From contig JAQBXN010000064.1 of the NCBI GenBank assembly GCA_027625095.1, positions 1 through 45,859 on the forward strand: a stretch of DNA of 45,859 bases, in the 5' to 3' direction. The notes beneath the pieces were generated by a model. The model did not search any database. It had not been told where the DNA came from and worked only from the letters and a program-made list of their open reading frames with translations. Position 1 is the stretch's first letter. Each line of letters opens with the position of its first letter. Below, piece after piece: positions 24,649-34,400 of the stretch. Source of the DNA: Planctomycetota bacterium. GTDB lineage: Bacteria > Planctomycetota > PUPC01 > JACPCR01. A program made the position numbers and the translations under genes.

Positions 24649-25638
24649 ATGAGACGACGTATTCTTTTCAGCATGTGGCCTCTCCTGCTGCTGGCAGCGG
24701 GCTGCGGTGGGCAGAAGCCTGGCAGTTCTGCCGCTGAAAAACAGACGCAGGCTGAGCCGAATGCCTCGACACCAGCGATGGGATCTACCTCATCAAGAAA
24801 TCGAACGGTCTACACCACCTTCTATCCCACCCAGTACTTCGCCGAAAGGATCGGGGGAGTGCACATCAAAGTGGTCTGCCCGGTTCCCGAGGATGAGGAT
24901 GCGATTTTCTGGATGCCGGATGCCAAGGCCATTCAAGCTTATCAGGCTGCCGCGCTCATCATTGTAAACGGTGCAGGATTCGAGAAATGGGTAATGAAAG
25001 TCAGCCTCCCTGAGAGCCGCCTGGTCGACACGGCCCGGCCGTTCAAGGATCAGTTCGTCCGATTTGAGGACGCGGTTACCCACAGCCATGGGAAGGCCGG
25101 CGAGCATTCTCATGAAGGCATCGACGGCCATACCTGGCTTGACCCTGTTCAGGCAAAGATTCAGGCCAATGAAATCCTCAAAGCATTGTTGAAGGCGTTC
25201 CCCGAATTTGGGACAGATTTCAGAGAGGGCTTTGAAAACCTTGCCAAAGACCTTGATTTGCTAAATGCTGGTTTCAAAGAATCTGAGAAGAACCTCAAAG
25301 GTCTGCCACTCCTGGCCTCACACCCGGCGTACAATTACATCGCCCGGCGCTACGGCTGGAACGTCACGAATCTCAATTTGGAACCAACAAAAGTGCCTTC
25401 GGAAGCCCAGATGAAAGAGATCGCAGAGATTCAGAAGAAACACCCCGCCAGGCACATCCTCTGGGAGTCCGCGCCTTTGGATGAAATCGCCAGAAAGATG
25501 AAAACGGAACTGGGCCTCGAGAGTATCGAGTTCTCGACCTGCGAACTCCTGTCAGAGGCCGACCGGAAAGCAGGAATCGATTACTTGTCGGTGATGAAAC
25601 AGAATTTGAAGAATGTCCAGGTGATTCAAGCCCCGTAA
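24649..25638 (+). CDS. Metal ABC transporter substrate-binding lipoprotein (ZnuA-related)
   Basis: A 329-residue lipoprotein with the lipobox LAAGC (Cys19). It belongs to the cluster A-I metal-binding group: NGAGFEKWV, a His-rich loop HSHGKAGEHSHEG, HTWLDP and LASHPAYNYIARRYGWN. The two later His ligands are visible. The first His found in ZnuA/MntC (DPHxYEP) is replaced by DAIFWMPD, and the last acidic ligand is not obvious. This occurs in a branch of the family, so altered metal choice (zinc likely from the His-rich loop) is inferred. No ATPase or permease gene adjoins it. It would act on the outer side of the inner membrane. Confidence 0.85.
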   Translation: MRRRILFSMWPLLLLAAGCGGQKPGSSAAEKQTQAEPNASTPAMGSTSSRNRTVYTTFYPTQYFAERIGGVHIKVVCPVPEDEDAIFWMPDAKAIQAYQAAALIIVNGAGFEKWVMKVSLPESRLVDTARPFKDQFVRFEDAVTHSHGKAGEHSHEGIDGHTWLDPVQAKIQANEILKALLKAFPEFGTDFREGFENLAKDLDLLNAGFKESEKNLKGLPLLASHPAYNYIARRYGWNVTNLNLEPTKVPSEAQMKEIAEIQKKHPARHILWESAPLDEIARKMKTELGLESIEFSTCELLSEADRKAGIDYLSVMKQNLKNVQVIQAP

Positions 25639-25682
25639 GGGCTCGGATCTCGGTGTCATTGAAATGCCCTTCCGAAACAGAT

Positions 25683-26000
25683 TCAGGCAGCCTTTGCGCG
25701 GGCATCTTCAATGACATCGGTTGGAATCATCTTTCGCGCCGCAATGACGAGGAGCGGGATGATGACCATATCATCCAGATGGCCGAGAACAGGAATAAAG
25801 TCGGGAATCAAGTCGAAGGGAAGAAGCGCATAACCGACAGCGAGGCCAAGCAGGATTTTCGGAAGGATTCCGGTTCGCTCATCCTTCAGGCAGAGCCGGT
25901 ATACAAGGAGTTCTTTCTTGAAAATTCCTGCAGTCTGTTTCAACTTTTTCAGCATCGGTAATACCGGGCGCGTGAGGCACGGTCTCGTGGAAGTGAACAC
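25683..26000 (-). CDS. DUF1232 (YkvA-like) small membrane protein
   Basis: About 105 residues. The core ILPKILLGLAVGYALLPFDLIPDFIPVLGHLDD matches DUF1232 with its LxPxDLIPDF signature, followed by a second hydrophobic helix (MVIIPLLVIAARKMI). The function of the family is unknown. The start is placed at GTG 26000 because AGGAG lies 7 nt upstream; a longer GTG start (26024) and a shorter ATG start (25955) are possible. It is convergent with the metal-binding lipoprotein gene and divergent from the phosphate transporter gene. Confidence 0.78.
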   Translation of the reverse strand: MFTSTRPCLTRPVLPMLKKLKQTAGIFKKELLVYRLCLKDERTGILPKILLGLAVGYALLPFDLIPDFIPVLGHLDDMVIIPLLVIAARKMIPTDVIEDARAKAA

Positions 26001-26149
26001 ATCATCGCTCCTTCCGAATAGCACCGCCTTAACGAGTCTGCATTTGAATCCCTGCTGATGAAGACTACCGTATCCATGAGACTGTAACGAGTTCTTTTCT
26101 ATGACGACTGCTCATTGCGGACCTGACTACCTCAGACTCCACTAATCTT

Positions 26150-27274
26150 TTGACAGCACTGATCCTTCTCGCCGGAACCTGTTTTCTTGCATACACCAAC
26201 GGAGCGAACGACAACTTCAAAGGCGTAGCCACGCTCTTTGGAAGTCGTACCACAAGCTATTCTTTGGCCCTTTGGCTGGCCACGGTTGCTACCTTTCTCG
26301 GTTCCGTCTGTTCAGTTCTGCTGGCAAAGCAAATGGTCTTGAGCTTTTCCGGCAAAGGGCTTGTTCCCGATTCGATTGCTGGCTCCGCGTCTTTCTTGAT
26401 GAGTGTCGCCACGGGTGCCGGGCTGACCGTGCTGCTGGCAACAATTACCGGCTTCCCCATTTCGACAACTCATAGTCTCACCGGGGCACTTGTAGGGGCG
26501 GGCCTCGTTGCAGGGGGATCGGAACTGCAACTCTCCGCATTGGGCAAATCGTTTGTTCTCCCTCTGCTTGTCAGCCCGCTTGTGGCTTTGGGTCTTGCAG
26601 CGATCCTTTACATGATATTTCGATCGGTCCGCCTGCGACTTGGGGTCACAAAAGAAATGTGTGTTTGCGTGGGCGAATCTCGGAAACTGGTGCCGGTGGC
26701 CCAGCTTTCCGCCAATACGGCGGAAGCAGTAGCCGAGGGGCGCTTCTCTGCTTTGGTGGCGTCGGAAGCGGAATGTATCGAGCGTTACAGCGGACATCTT
26801 TGGGGCGTTAATACTCAGACGGTTCTGGACGCGCTGCATTTCGTGAGCGCTGGTTTGGTGAGCTTCGCCCGCGGATTGAATGACACACCAAAAATAGCAG
26901 CCATCCTCCTCGCCGTTTCTGCGCTGCGGATTGAATGGGGCCTGCTGGCCGTCGGGGCCGGTATGTCCGCCGGCGGTTTACTGAGCGCCCGTAAGGTCGC
27001 CCGTACTATGAGCGAGCGGATTTCGCCCCTCAATCATGGCCAGGGCTTTACCGCCAATGTTGTCACGGCATTTCTGGTCATTGTTGCCAGTCGCTTTGGA
27101 ATGCCTGTCTCCACCACTCATGTTTCCTGCGGCTCCTTGTTTGGCATCGGCCTGACGACAGGTGAGGGAGATAAGAAGGTGATGGTGCACATCCTTCTCT
27201 CCTGGCTGCTAACCCTGCCTTGCGCTGCATTTGCGGCAGCCGTGGCCGCATGGCTGCTGGGGAATCGACTCTGA
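26150..27274 (+). CDS. Inorganic phosphate transporter, PiT family
   Basis: A ~374-residue polytopic membrane protein. Both PiT signature repeats are visible: TNGANDNFKGVATLFG near the N-terminus and RGLNDTPKIAAIL in the second half, with GFPISTTHSLTGALVGAG and GMPVSTTHVSCGSLFG as the matching repeats. About ten hydrophobic helices surround a cytoplasmic loop (residues ~170-220). The family moves phosphate with H+ or Na+ across the inner membrane. The exact start is unsure: the frame opens after a TGA at 26102, has no ATG before the first helix, and TTG at 26150 is the most likely initiator. No PhoU-like gene is adjacent. Confidence 0.88.
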   Translation: MTALILLAGTCFLAYTNGANDNFKGVATLFGSRTTSYSLALWLATVATFLGSVCSVLLAKQMVLSFSGKGLVPDSIAGSASFLMSVATGAGLTVLLATITGFPISTTHSLTGALVGAGLVAGGSELQLSALGKSFVLPLLVSPLVALGLAAILYMIFRSVRLRLGVTKEMCVCVGESRKLVPVAQLSANTAEAVAEGRFSALVASEAECIERYSGHLWGVNTQTVLDALHFVSAGLVSFARGLNDTPKIAAILLAVSALRIEWGLLAVGAGMSAGGLLSARKVARTMSERISPLNHGQGFTANVVTAFLVIVASRFGMPVSTTHVSCGSLFGIGLTTGEGDKKVMVHILLSWLLTLPCAAFAAAVAAWLLGNRL

Positions 27275-27325
27275 GTCGGTGGGTTTATCGGGGACAAGTG
27301 AAGAAACGGAAGGCTGCAAGAGGAG

Positions 27326-30295
27326 TTACTGCATCCTCTCGTAAGCGGTGATGGTGCTGTTTGCATTCCCCACCAGGAAATACAACTGGTCAGGTGTGAA
27401 CCTCAGCACGGTTGCGCTGTCGTTATGCTTGATTTCCTGGAGCATTGTATCTGTGCTGAGATCCCAGAACTGCAGGCGGCCGGCCAGTGTGTAGGACGCA
27501 AGTATCTGGCTGTCGGGTGAAAACCTGAGCAACGAGATGACACCGGCCCCTGTTTGAAAGATCTTTACCATTTTTTGATCTTTCGTGTTCCAGATGCGGA
27601 TGTAACGATCCTTTCCGCCGGTTGCGGCAAACAATCCGTTAGATGAAAGTGTCATGGTCTGATTGCCTTTTGCACCAGTGGTGAGGGAGCCGAGCGTGAC
27701 CATTTGGGTCAGATCCACCACGTCTACCATTGTGGTGCGTCGAACAAGGCCAATGAATCCGTTCTCGTCTGCAAAAATTCCGTCCACAGGGCGTGTGGAA
27801 TCCTGCACTTTTATGACCCCTGTGGGCAGATCGTCAGCATAGGTGGGTTTTCCTCGTGGATCGACCACCTCTCCATTCACTGGTATAGCCGGATTCACCG
27901 CAGGTACATCCGGATTCACCGCAGGTACATCCGGATTCACCGCAGGTACATCCGGATTCACCGCATCTCCTCCAATCGGTGTGCTGGGAGAGTTTTCTTC
28001 CTTGGTGTCAATAAAAATTTCGAGTGCCAGTCTCCAGAATTTCTCCTCCTCGCCACTGGCCACCTTGCCGATCTTCTGGAAGGGAAAGAGACCGCGGCCC
28101 TGCTCCGGGAAAAGGACTACATGCTGCAGGTCTTTGCGAATCCACTGGTAAAGGGCGTTCTTCTTCAATTCTTCACCCAACTTGATCTCATGGATGTCTT
28201 TATGCGTCGATATAAGTATCGCCTTGTCTGAGGTGCGAAAGGCCATGTCAATGACGTCTACATCAAGCTTCAGTGAAGTTGTTTTCTGAAGCCCTCGCAC
28301 GGGCCAGAGTTCCAGCCTTCCCTTAGAGTTAATCGTGAGCAATTGCTCCCCATCCGGCGTAATGACCATATGGGAAATCCCGGGTTCATTATTTTGGGGC
28401 AGGCCGGCCACGTGCTTCATCTTGAGCTTGTAGCTTGACAGGTCTTTGTATTGCAGGGTCGCCGGACGCAGATCGGGAGTGGCCATCCATCCTTTGTATT
28501 GCCAACGTCCTTGAGGGGCGAAAACACTGCACCATCCGCCTCTGGTTTCAAAAACCATCACCGGCGATCCAATCGCAAGTTTCGTCAGCTCAAACTGGCC
28601 CCGCATCACTTTCGCATTTTCTGTGCTTGCCACTGCAACGTAAGGGAAGATCCCTTCGGAAGAGTGCTTCTTTAGGGCGGCGCTGTTCACCCATCCCCGC
28701 AGCGCTTTGTCGCCGGTCCCGAAATCTGCCGCAAACCAACTGCCCTTCAAGTCGAATACCTGAAGGACCGTGCCCGCGTCCAGGTGACGAAAAACTTTCT
28801 GGCCCTGGTATACCGGTGTGTCTGCCTGGGTGACTATTGCAAAATCGCCAGGACGAAGAACCTCTTCCACCACCTCGATCGGGCCGTATTGTTCGAGCTC
28901 AGCGATAGCGGCGTGAGCGGCCCTCTTGGTCAGAAAACCTTTCTCCTCAATCTTTTTCTTGAGTATGGGTATGACATTTCGGTTGCCGAGACCGGCCAGA
29001 GTGCGAACGGCAGCAAGTTGAATCTGGGGGTCGGCCTCCTCAAGCAATGCCACGACATACGGGAAAAAGGACATCAGCTTCTTCTGCCGAACGGTTTCCA
29101 GAGCAGCCTTTAACCGATCTAACGGGACCAGGCGTGGATTCAGTTCCTGGTGAAGTACCCTCAGGGCATCTTTTGAGCCCAACTGAATCAACGATGCCAG
29201 AATCTCACCCTTTTCCTCCCCCTTGCTCTGGTCCAACATGGATAAGAGCGGTTTCAGCACGCGGGGGTCTCCCAGGCGAGCCAGGCCATGGGCGCAGGCC
29301 AGCCGTACGTTCATGTTTTCATGTTTGAGTCCATCGATGAAAAGTGAGCTGGCTTCTTCACCGGAAAACTTTGAGAGTGATATAAGAGCGGCATCTTTCT
29401 CATCGGAAGCGTCCTTACTGGTCGCCAACTCAATAAGAGGGGGAATGCTGGACGGAAACTTGAGGACAGAAAACGCTTCAATCGCCTGTATTCGAACACT
29501 CTTGTACTCGAGCGAAAGCATCTTTCTGAACCGCTCTTCAGCCTTCTTTGATCTGATTTCAGCAAGCAGTTCCAAGGCTCTCTCACGCACATCGACCTCC
29601 CGTGAGTTCAGATCGGCCATCAGGTTCGGTTCGACCTTTTCACCAAGCTCACGAACCAGGGAAACGATGATGCTCTTCTGCTCAGGGACAAACCAGGACA
29701 ATTCAGTGAAGACTGATGGCAAGACGGAGACGCCCCTCTTTGCGAGCTCGGCGACCGTGGCCTCCATATCCTGGTTTTCAGGCTCTTCACGAATGCGCCG
29801 GATTATCTCCTCAGACTTGACCCGATCTATGCCTTGGGATTTCAGGTAGCTCCGGTCCTTCCAGCCAGAAATCAGGTCCTGATACTGCTTGGACGAATCA
29901 ACCTTGATGATCCGGCCATCCTTAAGCAGCAGCAGATTGATGCCCTGATGCGTTGTCGGCTTTGTCCAGACCAGCGGGATGTTAGAAGAAAGCGCGTTGT
30001 CGAGCTGCGTCTTCGCCATATCGAACGCCGAATAATAACTGACATATATCTCGTCCACTTTTGCCGGAGCGCCATCGTATTTTGACCGGAGATCGTTCTT
30101 ACCGAGAATTTTTTCTTTGACAAGATCGGTAAGTTGATTGGGGTAAAAGCGGCCGTCCCCCTTACGGGCAATGTATTGTTGCAAGGCGCGGTGAATTTCC
30201 CTCAATTGCTGCTCATCGACTATCACACCAGCAGAGTCTTCCGCCTGGACTCGAAACAGAAACAAGACTGTCAGCAGTGCCGTGTTCTTAAACAT
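27326..30295 (-). CDS. Secreted chimera: pilin-like H-X9-DG module, HEAT repeats, SH3-like and WD40 domains
   Basis: A 989-residue protein with a signal peptide (MFKNTALLTVLFLFRVQA). Residues ~25-135 resemble the globular part of DUF1559/type-II-pseudopilin proteins, ending in an exact H-X9-DG motif (His116, Asp126-Gly127), but without the prepilin helix. HEAT-like repeats follow to about 500, then SH3-like segments (SWFAADFGTGDKALRGWV; GWCSVFAPQGRWQYKGW). WD40 blades form the C-terminal third (GGKDRYIRIWNT, LRFSPDSQILASY). A 7-residue NPDVPAV repeat links two parts. No enzyme motif is seen; an envelope scaffold is inferred. The open frame extends 46 codons upstream, but the signal peptide fixes the start at 30295. 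Divergent from rnc. Confidence 0.75.
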   Translation of the reverse strand: MFKNTALLTVLFLFRVQAEDSAGVIVDEQQLREIHRALQQYIARKGDGRFYPNQLTDLVKEKILGKNDLRSKYDGAPAKVDEIYVSYYSAFDMAKTQLDNALSSNIPLVWTKPTTHQGINLLLLKDGRIIKVDSSKQYQDLISGWKDRSYLKSQGIDRVKSEEIIRRIREEPENQDMEATVAELAKRGVSVLPSVFTELSWFVPEQKSIIVSLVRELGEKVEPNLMADLNSREVDVRERALELLAEIRSKKAEERFRKMLSLEYKSVRIQAIEAFSVLKFPSSIPPLIELATSKDASDEKDAALISLSKFSGEEASSLFIDGLKHENMNVRLACAHGLARLGDPRVLKPLLSMLDQSKGEEKGEILASLIQLGSKDALRVLHQELNPRLVPLDRLKAALETVRQKKLMSFFPYVVALLEEADPQIQLAAVRTLAGLGNRNVIPILKKKIEEKGFLTKRAAHAAIAELEQYGPIEVVEEVLRPGDFAIVTQADTPVYQGQKVFRHLDAGTVLQVFDLKGSWFAADFGTGDKALRGWVNSAALKKHSSEGIFPYVAVASTENAKVMRGQFELTKLAIGSPVMVFETRGGWCSVFAPQGRWQYKGWMATPDLRPATLQYKDLSSYKLKMKHVAGLPQNNEPGISHMVITPDGEQLLTINSKGRLELWPVRGLQKTTSLKLDVDVIDMAFRTSDKAILISTHKDIHEIKLGEELKKNALYQWIRKDLQHVVLFPEQGRGLFPFQKIGKVASGEEEKFWRLALEIFIDTKEENSPSTPIGGDAVNPDVPAVNPDVPAVNPDVPAVNPAIPVNGEVVDPRGKPTYADDLPTGVIKVQDSTRPVDGIFADENGFIGLVRRTTMVDVVDLTQMVTLGSLTTGAKGNQTMTLSSNGLFAATGGKDRYIRIWNTKDQKMVKIFQTGAGVISLLRFSPDSQILASYTLAGRLQFWDLSTDTMLQEIKHNDSATVLRFTPDQLYFLVGNANSTITAYERMQ
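27890..27965 (-). repeat. 21-bp tandem repeat coding for NPDVPAV
   Basis: Three perfect 21-bp units (27890-27910, 27911-27931, 27932-27952) and a 13-bp partial one lie in frame inside the HEAT/WD40 gene. They encode a Pro/Val/Asp-rich linker. Perfect identity at DNA level indicates recent expansion by slippage and a likely variable-length linker. Confidence 0.85.
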
Positions 30296-30751
30296 AATCG
30301 AAGGGGATCGAGGATCATGAGTGCCCACTCTTACGTCGCGAGCATGCAGGATTTCGCTAAAGATATCAATGCCTCTCCAGCACGGGATGTAATTGAATCC
30401 CGTGCTCCTCCATCCGCTATATCGGTTTGCCAACTGCTGGAAGCAATGGCCTGGTTGCGGATAAAGGCTGTCCCAGGAGTGTAATCAAGATTCACCATTC
30501 CGGGACATGCAGAGCCCCCTCCACACGATTGCGCGGCATACCCCACTTGCTAGAATCCGCCGCATCTCTGGGCTGTTCAGTCTCAGGCATTCGGGCCATT
30601 GATAGAAATGCCCCAATGTTTGAGCCTTCCTGCTGCGAGCGCACACTTCCCCCCTTTGCGCTGTCATTCACAACATCAGACAACCTGGAGAATCGTGTCC
30701 TACACGACGCGTTGATTAACCTCTTTACAATCAGCTAGTCCAGGCCCTTAA
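30296..30751. other. Divergent intergenic region before rnc (456 bp)
   Basis: No gene was recognised; frames of up to 116 codons on the plus strand overlap the upstream gene and look random. A promoter-like TTGCGC/TAGAAT pair lies at 30529-30556. The rest holds nothing that could be identified. Confidence 0.4.
30529..30556 (+). promoter_or_regulatory. Candidate sigma-70 promoter for rnc-mfd
   Basis: TTGCGC and TAGAAT are separated by 16 bp, about 195 bp before the rnc start. The 13-mer TAGAATCCGCCGC recurs exactly at 22132-22144 before the E1 gene, and TAGAATCCCGCC lies before the dioxygenase gene at 42125, which suggests a shared promoter sequence. Confidence 0.4.
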
Positions 30752-31468
30752 GTGACTGAATCAGAACGCACCGAAATCGAAAGCCTCCTCCAATATTCGT
30801 TCAAAGACGAGTCAAAACTTGACCTGGCTCTCACCCATTCCTCCAGCAAATCGCCGGACGGAGTTTGCAATGAACGCCAGGAATTTCTGGGCGATGCCAT
30901 TCTTGGCATGGTGATATCGGAACAACTTTACCGCCAGTTTCCAGATTACGATGAAGGCGATCTCACTCGCATCAAGTCCGTCGTGGTCAGTCGTCCAGTC
31001 CTGGCCATGAGTCTCAAGGAGATTGGCCTGGATGCCTACATCCGTGTCGGCCGCGGCTTGGGTCAGCGCAAGCTCCCTCGCTCGGTGCTTGCCAATGTCT
31101 TCGAAGCCATTATCTGCGCGATTTACGAGGATAGCGGGCTCGAGGAAGCCAGGAAATTCATCCTCGGTAGCCTCAAGAATCAGATCCACAGCGTTATCCA
31201 GGACGAGCACGAGAAGAACTACAAGTCTATTCTTCAGCAGTACACTCAAAAGGAGATGGCTTCGACGCCGACCTACAAAGTCGTTTCGCAAAAAGGGCCC
31301 GATCATTCGAAACAGTTTCAGGTAGTCGCGGTGATCGGTGGCAGGGAATACATCTCAGGCTGGGGACGGAGTAAGAAGGAGGCTGAGCAGCGCGCTGCGG
31401 AACAGACCCTTCTCATCCTTGGGGAAGAAGCGGGAGGGCAGACCACTGCCGCAGCATCCGAAGCTTGA
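30752..31468 (+). CDS. rnc: Ribonuclease III
   Basis: A 238-residue double-strand-specific RNase. The catalytic signature NERQEFLGDAILG and the second acidic cluster ANVFEAIICAIYEDSG are intact. The C-terminal double-stranded-RNA-binding domain begins near residue 155 (YKSILQQYTQKEM, PTYKV, SKKEAEQRAAEQTLL). It processes rRNA precursors and structured mRNAs in the cytoplasm. The start is GTG without a strong ribosome-binding site; an ATG does not occur before the conserved part. The mfd reading frame begins inside its 3' end, so the two are translationally coupled. Confidence 0.94.
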   Translation: MTESERTEIESLLQYSFKDESKLDLALTHSSSKSPDGVCNERQEFLGDAILGMVISEQLYRQFPDYDEGDLTRIKSVVVSRPVLAMSLKEIGLDAYIRVGRGLGQRKLPRSVLANVFEAIICAIYEDSGLEEARKFILGSLKNQIHSVIQDEHEKNYKSILQQYTQKEMASTPTYKVVSQKGPDHSKQFQVVAVIGGREYISGWGRSKKEAEQRAAEQTLLILGEEAGGQTTAAASEA

Positions 31469-34400
31469 AACACTCCTGACCGGTCTCCGCTCAGGGGAAA
31501 TTTGTCACGGAACAGGACTGGTCGGGCCGTCGTATGTCATGGTCGGTTCCACGCTCGCCGCGGAAGCGCCGGGCAGCGTTCTGCTGATTACAACTGATGG
31601 AGACGCAGCAGACGATGCGGTGGTGGATTTCAGATTCTTTCTCGAGGCTGCAACGGTCGAGCAGTTCCCCCAATGGGAATCCCTTCCCACCCCGGAAGTA
31701 CCGCCCAACAAAGAGATCCTCGCCGAGCGTTTTGAGCTGCTGAGCCTGCTCGCCAATCCGGCACAGCCCAACCCGAAAATTATTGTAGCCCCCATCCGGG
31801 CCATCCAGCAGCCGGTAGTGAAACCGGAAGTCATCGAAGAAAGCTATCGCACGATAAAACTCGATCAGGATCTGCCCCCCGCCGAGTTGGCGGACTGGCT
31901 GATCGAACGGGCCTTCGCCCGCCTGCCCCAGGTCGATGCTCCGGGCGAGTTCAGCATTCGTGGTGGCATCATGGATATCTACCCAATCGGAGGTGCCTGG
32001 CCCATCCGAATCGAGTACTTCGGCGATACCATCGACAGCATCCGTCGCTTCGATCCCGGCAATCAGCGTTCAACCCAGAAGCTGACGGAATTCAAAATGC
32101 TCGCCGTCGACGAAACAAAACTGCACCATCTGAAACCCAAAGAGAGCGGCCTCCTGCTCATGGATTATCTGCCCGGCGATACCTGGGTCTTCATCCGAGA
32201 GCCGGCGGCCGTCCAGGAAAAAGCACAATCTGCCGGCCAAAGCGAATTCCTGAAACAGGAACTCTACAGCTATGGCACCTTGCAGAAGGCGTGGCGGAAT
32301 CGGCCTACACTTTACCTCAGCGAGATGCCGCAATCTCGAGGGGATAACCATGCGGACTTTCGAGTGCGTTCGACCGAACGGTTCGCCGGGGAGATCGATA
32401 CCGTAGCCGCCGAGCTCATGGCTGCTGCCGTGCCCAACGACAAGCTTTACATTTCCTGCCACAACACCGGCGAAAAGGATCGCCTGCAAGAGCTTCTTGA
32501 AGGTAGCCCGCTGGCCGGCGATCCCAAGCTCGAATACCTCATCGGCGATCTCACGAGCGGCTTTGAGATTGATGACTTCCGCATGGTATTCATTACACAC
32601 CATGAGCTCTTTCATCACTATACCGGGCCCATGCGCCCTGCGCGAGTCCGGCACGCCAGCTCACCCGTTGAAGACTGGCTCGAGCTTGAAGCAGGCGACC
32701 TGGTCGTGCACCTCGTCCACGGTATCGCGCGTTATCACGGGATGGAGGCTTTCGAACGCAACGGCGAAATGGGTGAGTTCCTTGTCCTCGAATTCGCGGG
32801 CGGTTCGCGAGTCTACGTACCGACCACCCATGTGGAGCTGGTTCAGAAATACCTCGGCCCGGCCAAAACGAAACCGAACCTGAGCAAGATCGGCGGCAAG
32901 CGTTGGGCAAAGAAAAAGGAAGATGTGCAGGAAGCAGTCGAAGACCTCGCCGTCGAATTGCTGCGATTGCAGGCCGCCCGCGAATCCATGCCAGGCCACG
33001 AATATCCCCCCGACGACAAATGGCAGATGGAATTCGAGGCTGCGTTCCCGTTCGAAGCGACCGAAGACCAGGTAACCGCTACCGCATCTATCAAAGCAGA
33101 CATGCAAAAAGCCCGGCCGATGGACCGCCTGCTCTGCGGGGACGTCGGGTACGGCAAGACCGAAGTGGCAATGCGGACCGCCTTCAAAACGGTGATGAGC
33201 AACAAGCAGGTTGCCGTGCTTGTACCGACCACCGTGCTAGCCGAGCAGCATTACCACACCTTCACCGAACGTATGGGCACCTTCCCCGTCCGCATCGAAG
33301 TCATCAGCCGTTTCAGAAATAAGAAGGAACAGAAGGAGATTCTCGAAGCCGCGGCCAACGGCAGCGTGGATATCCTGATCGGCACGCACCGCATCGTCCA
33401 GAAAGACGTGAACTTTCGCGACCTCGGACTCATTGTCGTTGACGAAGAGCAACGGTTCGGTGTCGAGCACAAAGAATTCCTGAAATGGATGCGGCAGACG
33501 GTAAACGTTTTGACGATGACGGCGACCCCCATCCCTCGAACACTTCATATGTCACTGGTCGGCATCCGGGACATCAGCGCGTTGAACACCCCGCCACAGG
33601 ATCGGCAAAGTATCCGTTCGGAGGTGGTTCGCTTCGATGAACGCCTGATTCGCGATTCGATAGAGCGCGAGATGAACCGCGGCGGGCAAGTCTTTTTCCT
33701 GCACAACCGCGTTCACAACATCACCGAGATGGCCGCCCGGCTGTCAGAGATTGTCCCCGAGGCCAGGATCGTCGTCGGCCACGGACAGATGGCCGAGGGC
33801 GAGCTTGAGTCGGCCATGCGCGATTTCATCAACAAGGTCTATGACATCCTTGTCTGCACCACGATCATCGGCAGCGGCGTCGACATCCCCAACGTAAACA
33901 CCATCTTCGTAAACGACGCAGACCGCTTCGGCCTGGCCGAACTGCATCAGCTCAGAGGTCGCGTCGGAAGATACAAGCACCGCGCCTACGCATACTTCCT
34001 CATCCCGGAAGAGCGCCCCATCACTCAGAAAGGTCTTCGCCGCCTCAAGGCCATTGAAGAATTCGCGGAGCTGGGCTCCGGTTTCAAGATAGCCATGCGC
34101 GACCTCGAAATCCGCGGCGCAGGCAACATCATCGGCCCCGAACAGTCCGGGCACATCGGAGCTGTCGGATATGAACTCTATTGCAAGCTTCTTGAAATGA
34201 CCGTTCTCCAGCTCAAAGACGAGCCCATGGTCGTGACGGTAGACGTCCGTGTGGAGCTTGGTTTCACCGCTTATCTACCCAATGATTACGTTCAGACGGA
34301 CAAACAGAAAATGGAGGTTTATCGCCGCATCTCTCGCAGTTACACCATCAATGATCTGAACGATCTGAAAGAAACGCTGGTAGACCGTTTCGGCAAAATC

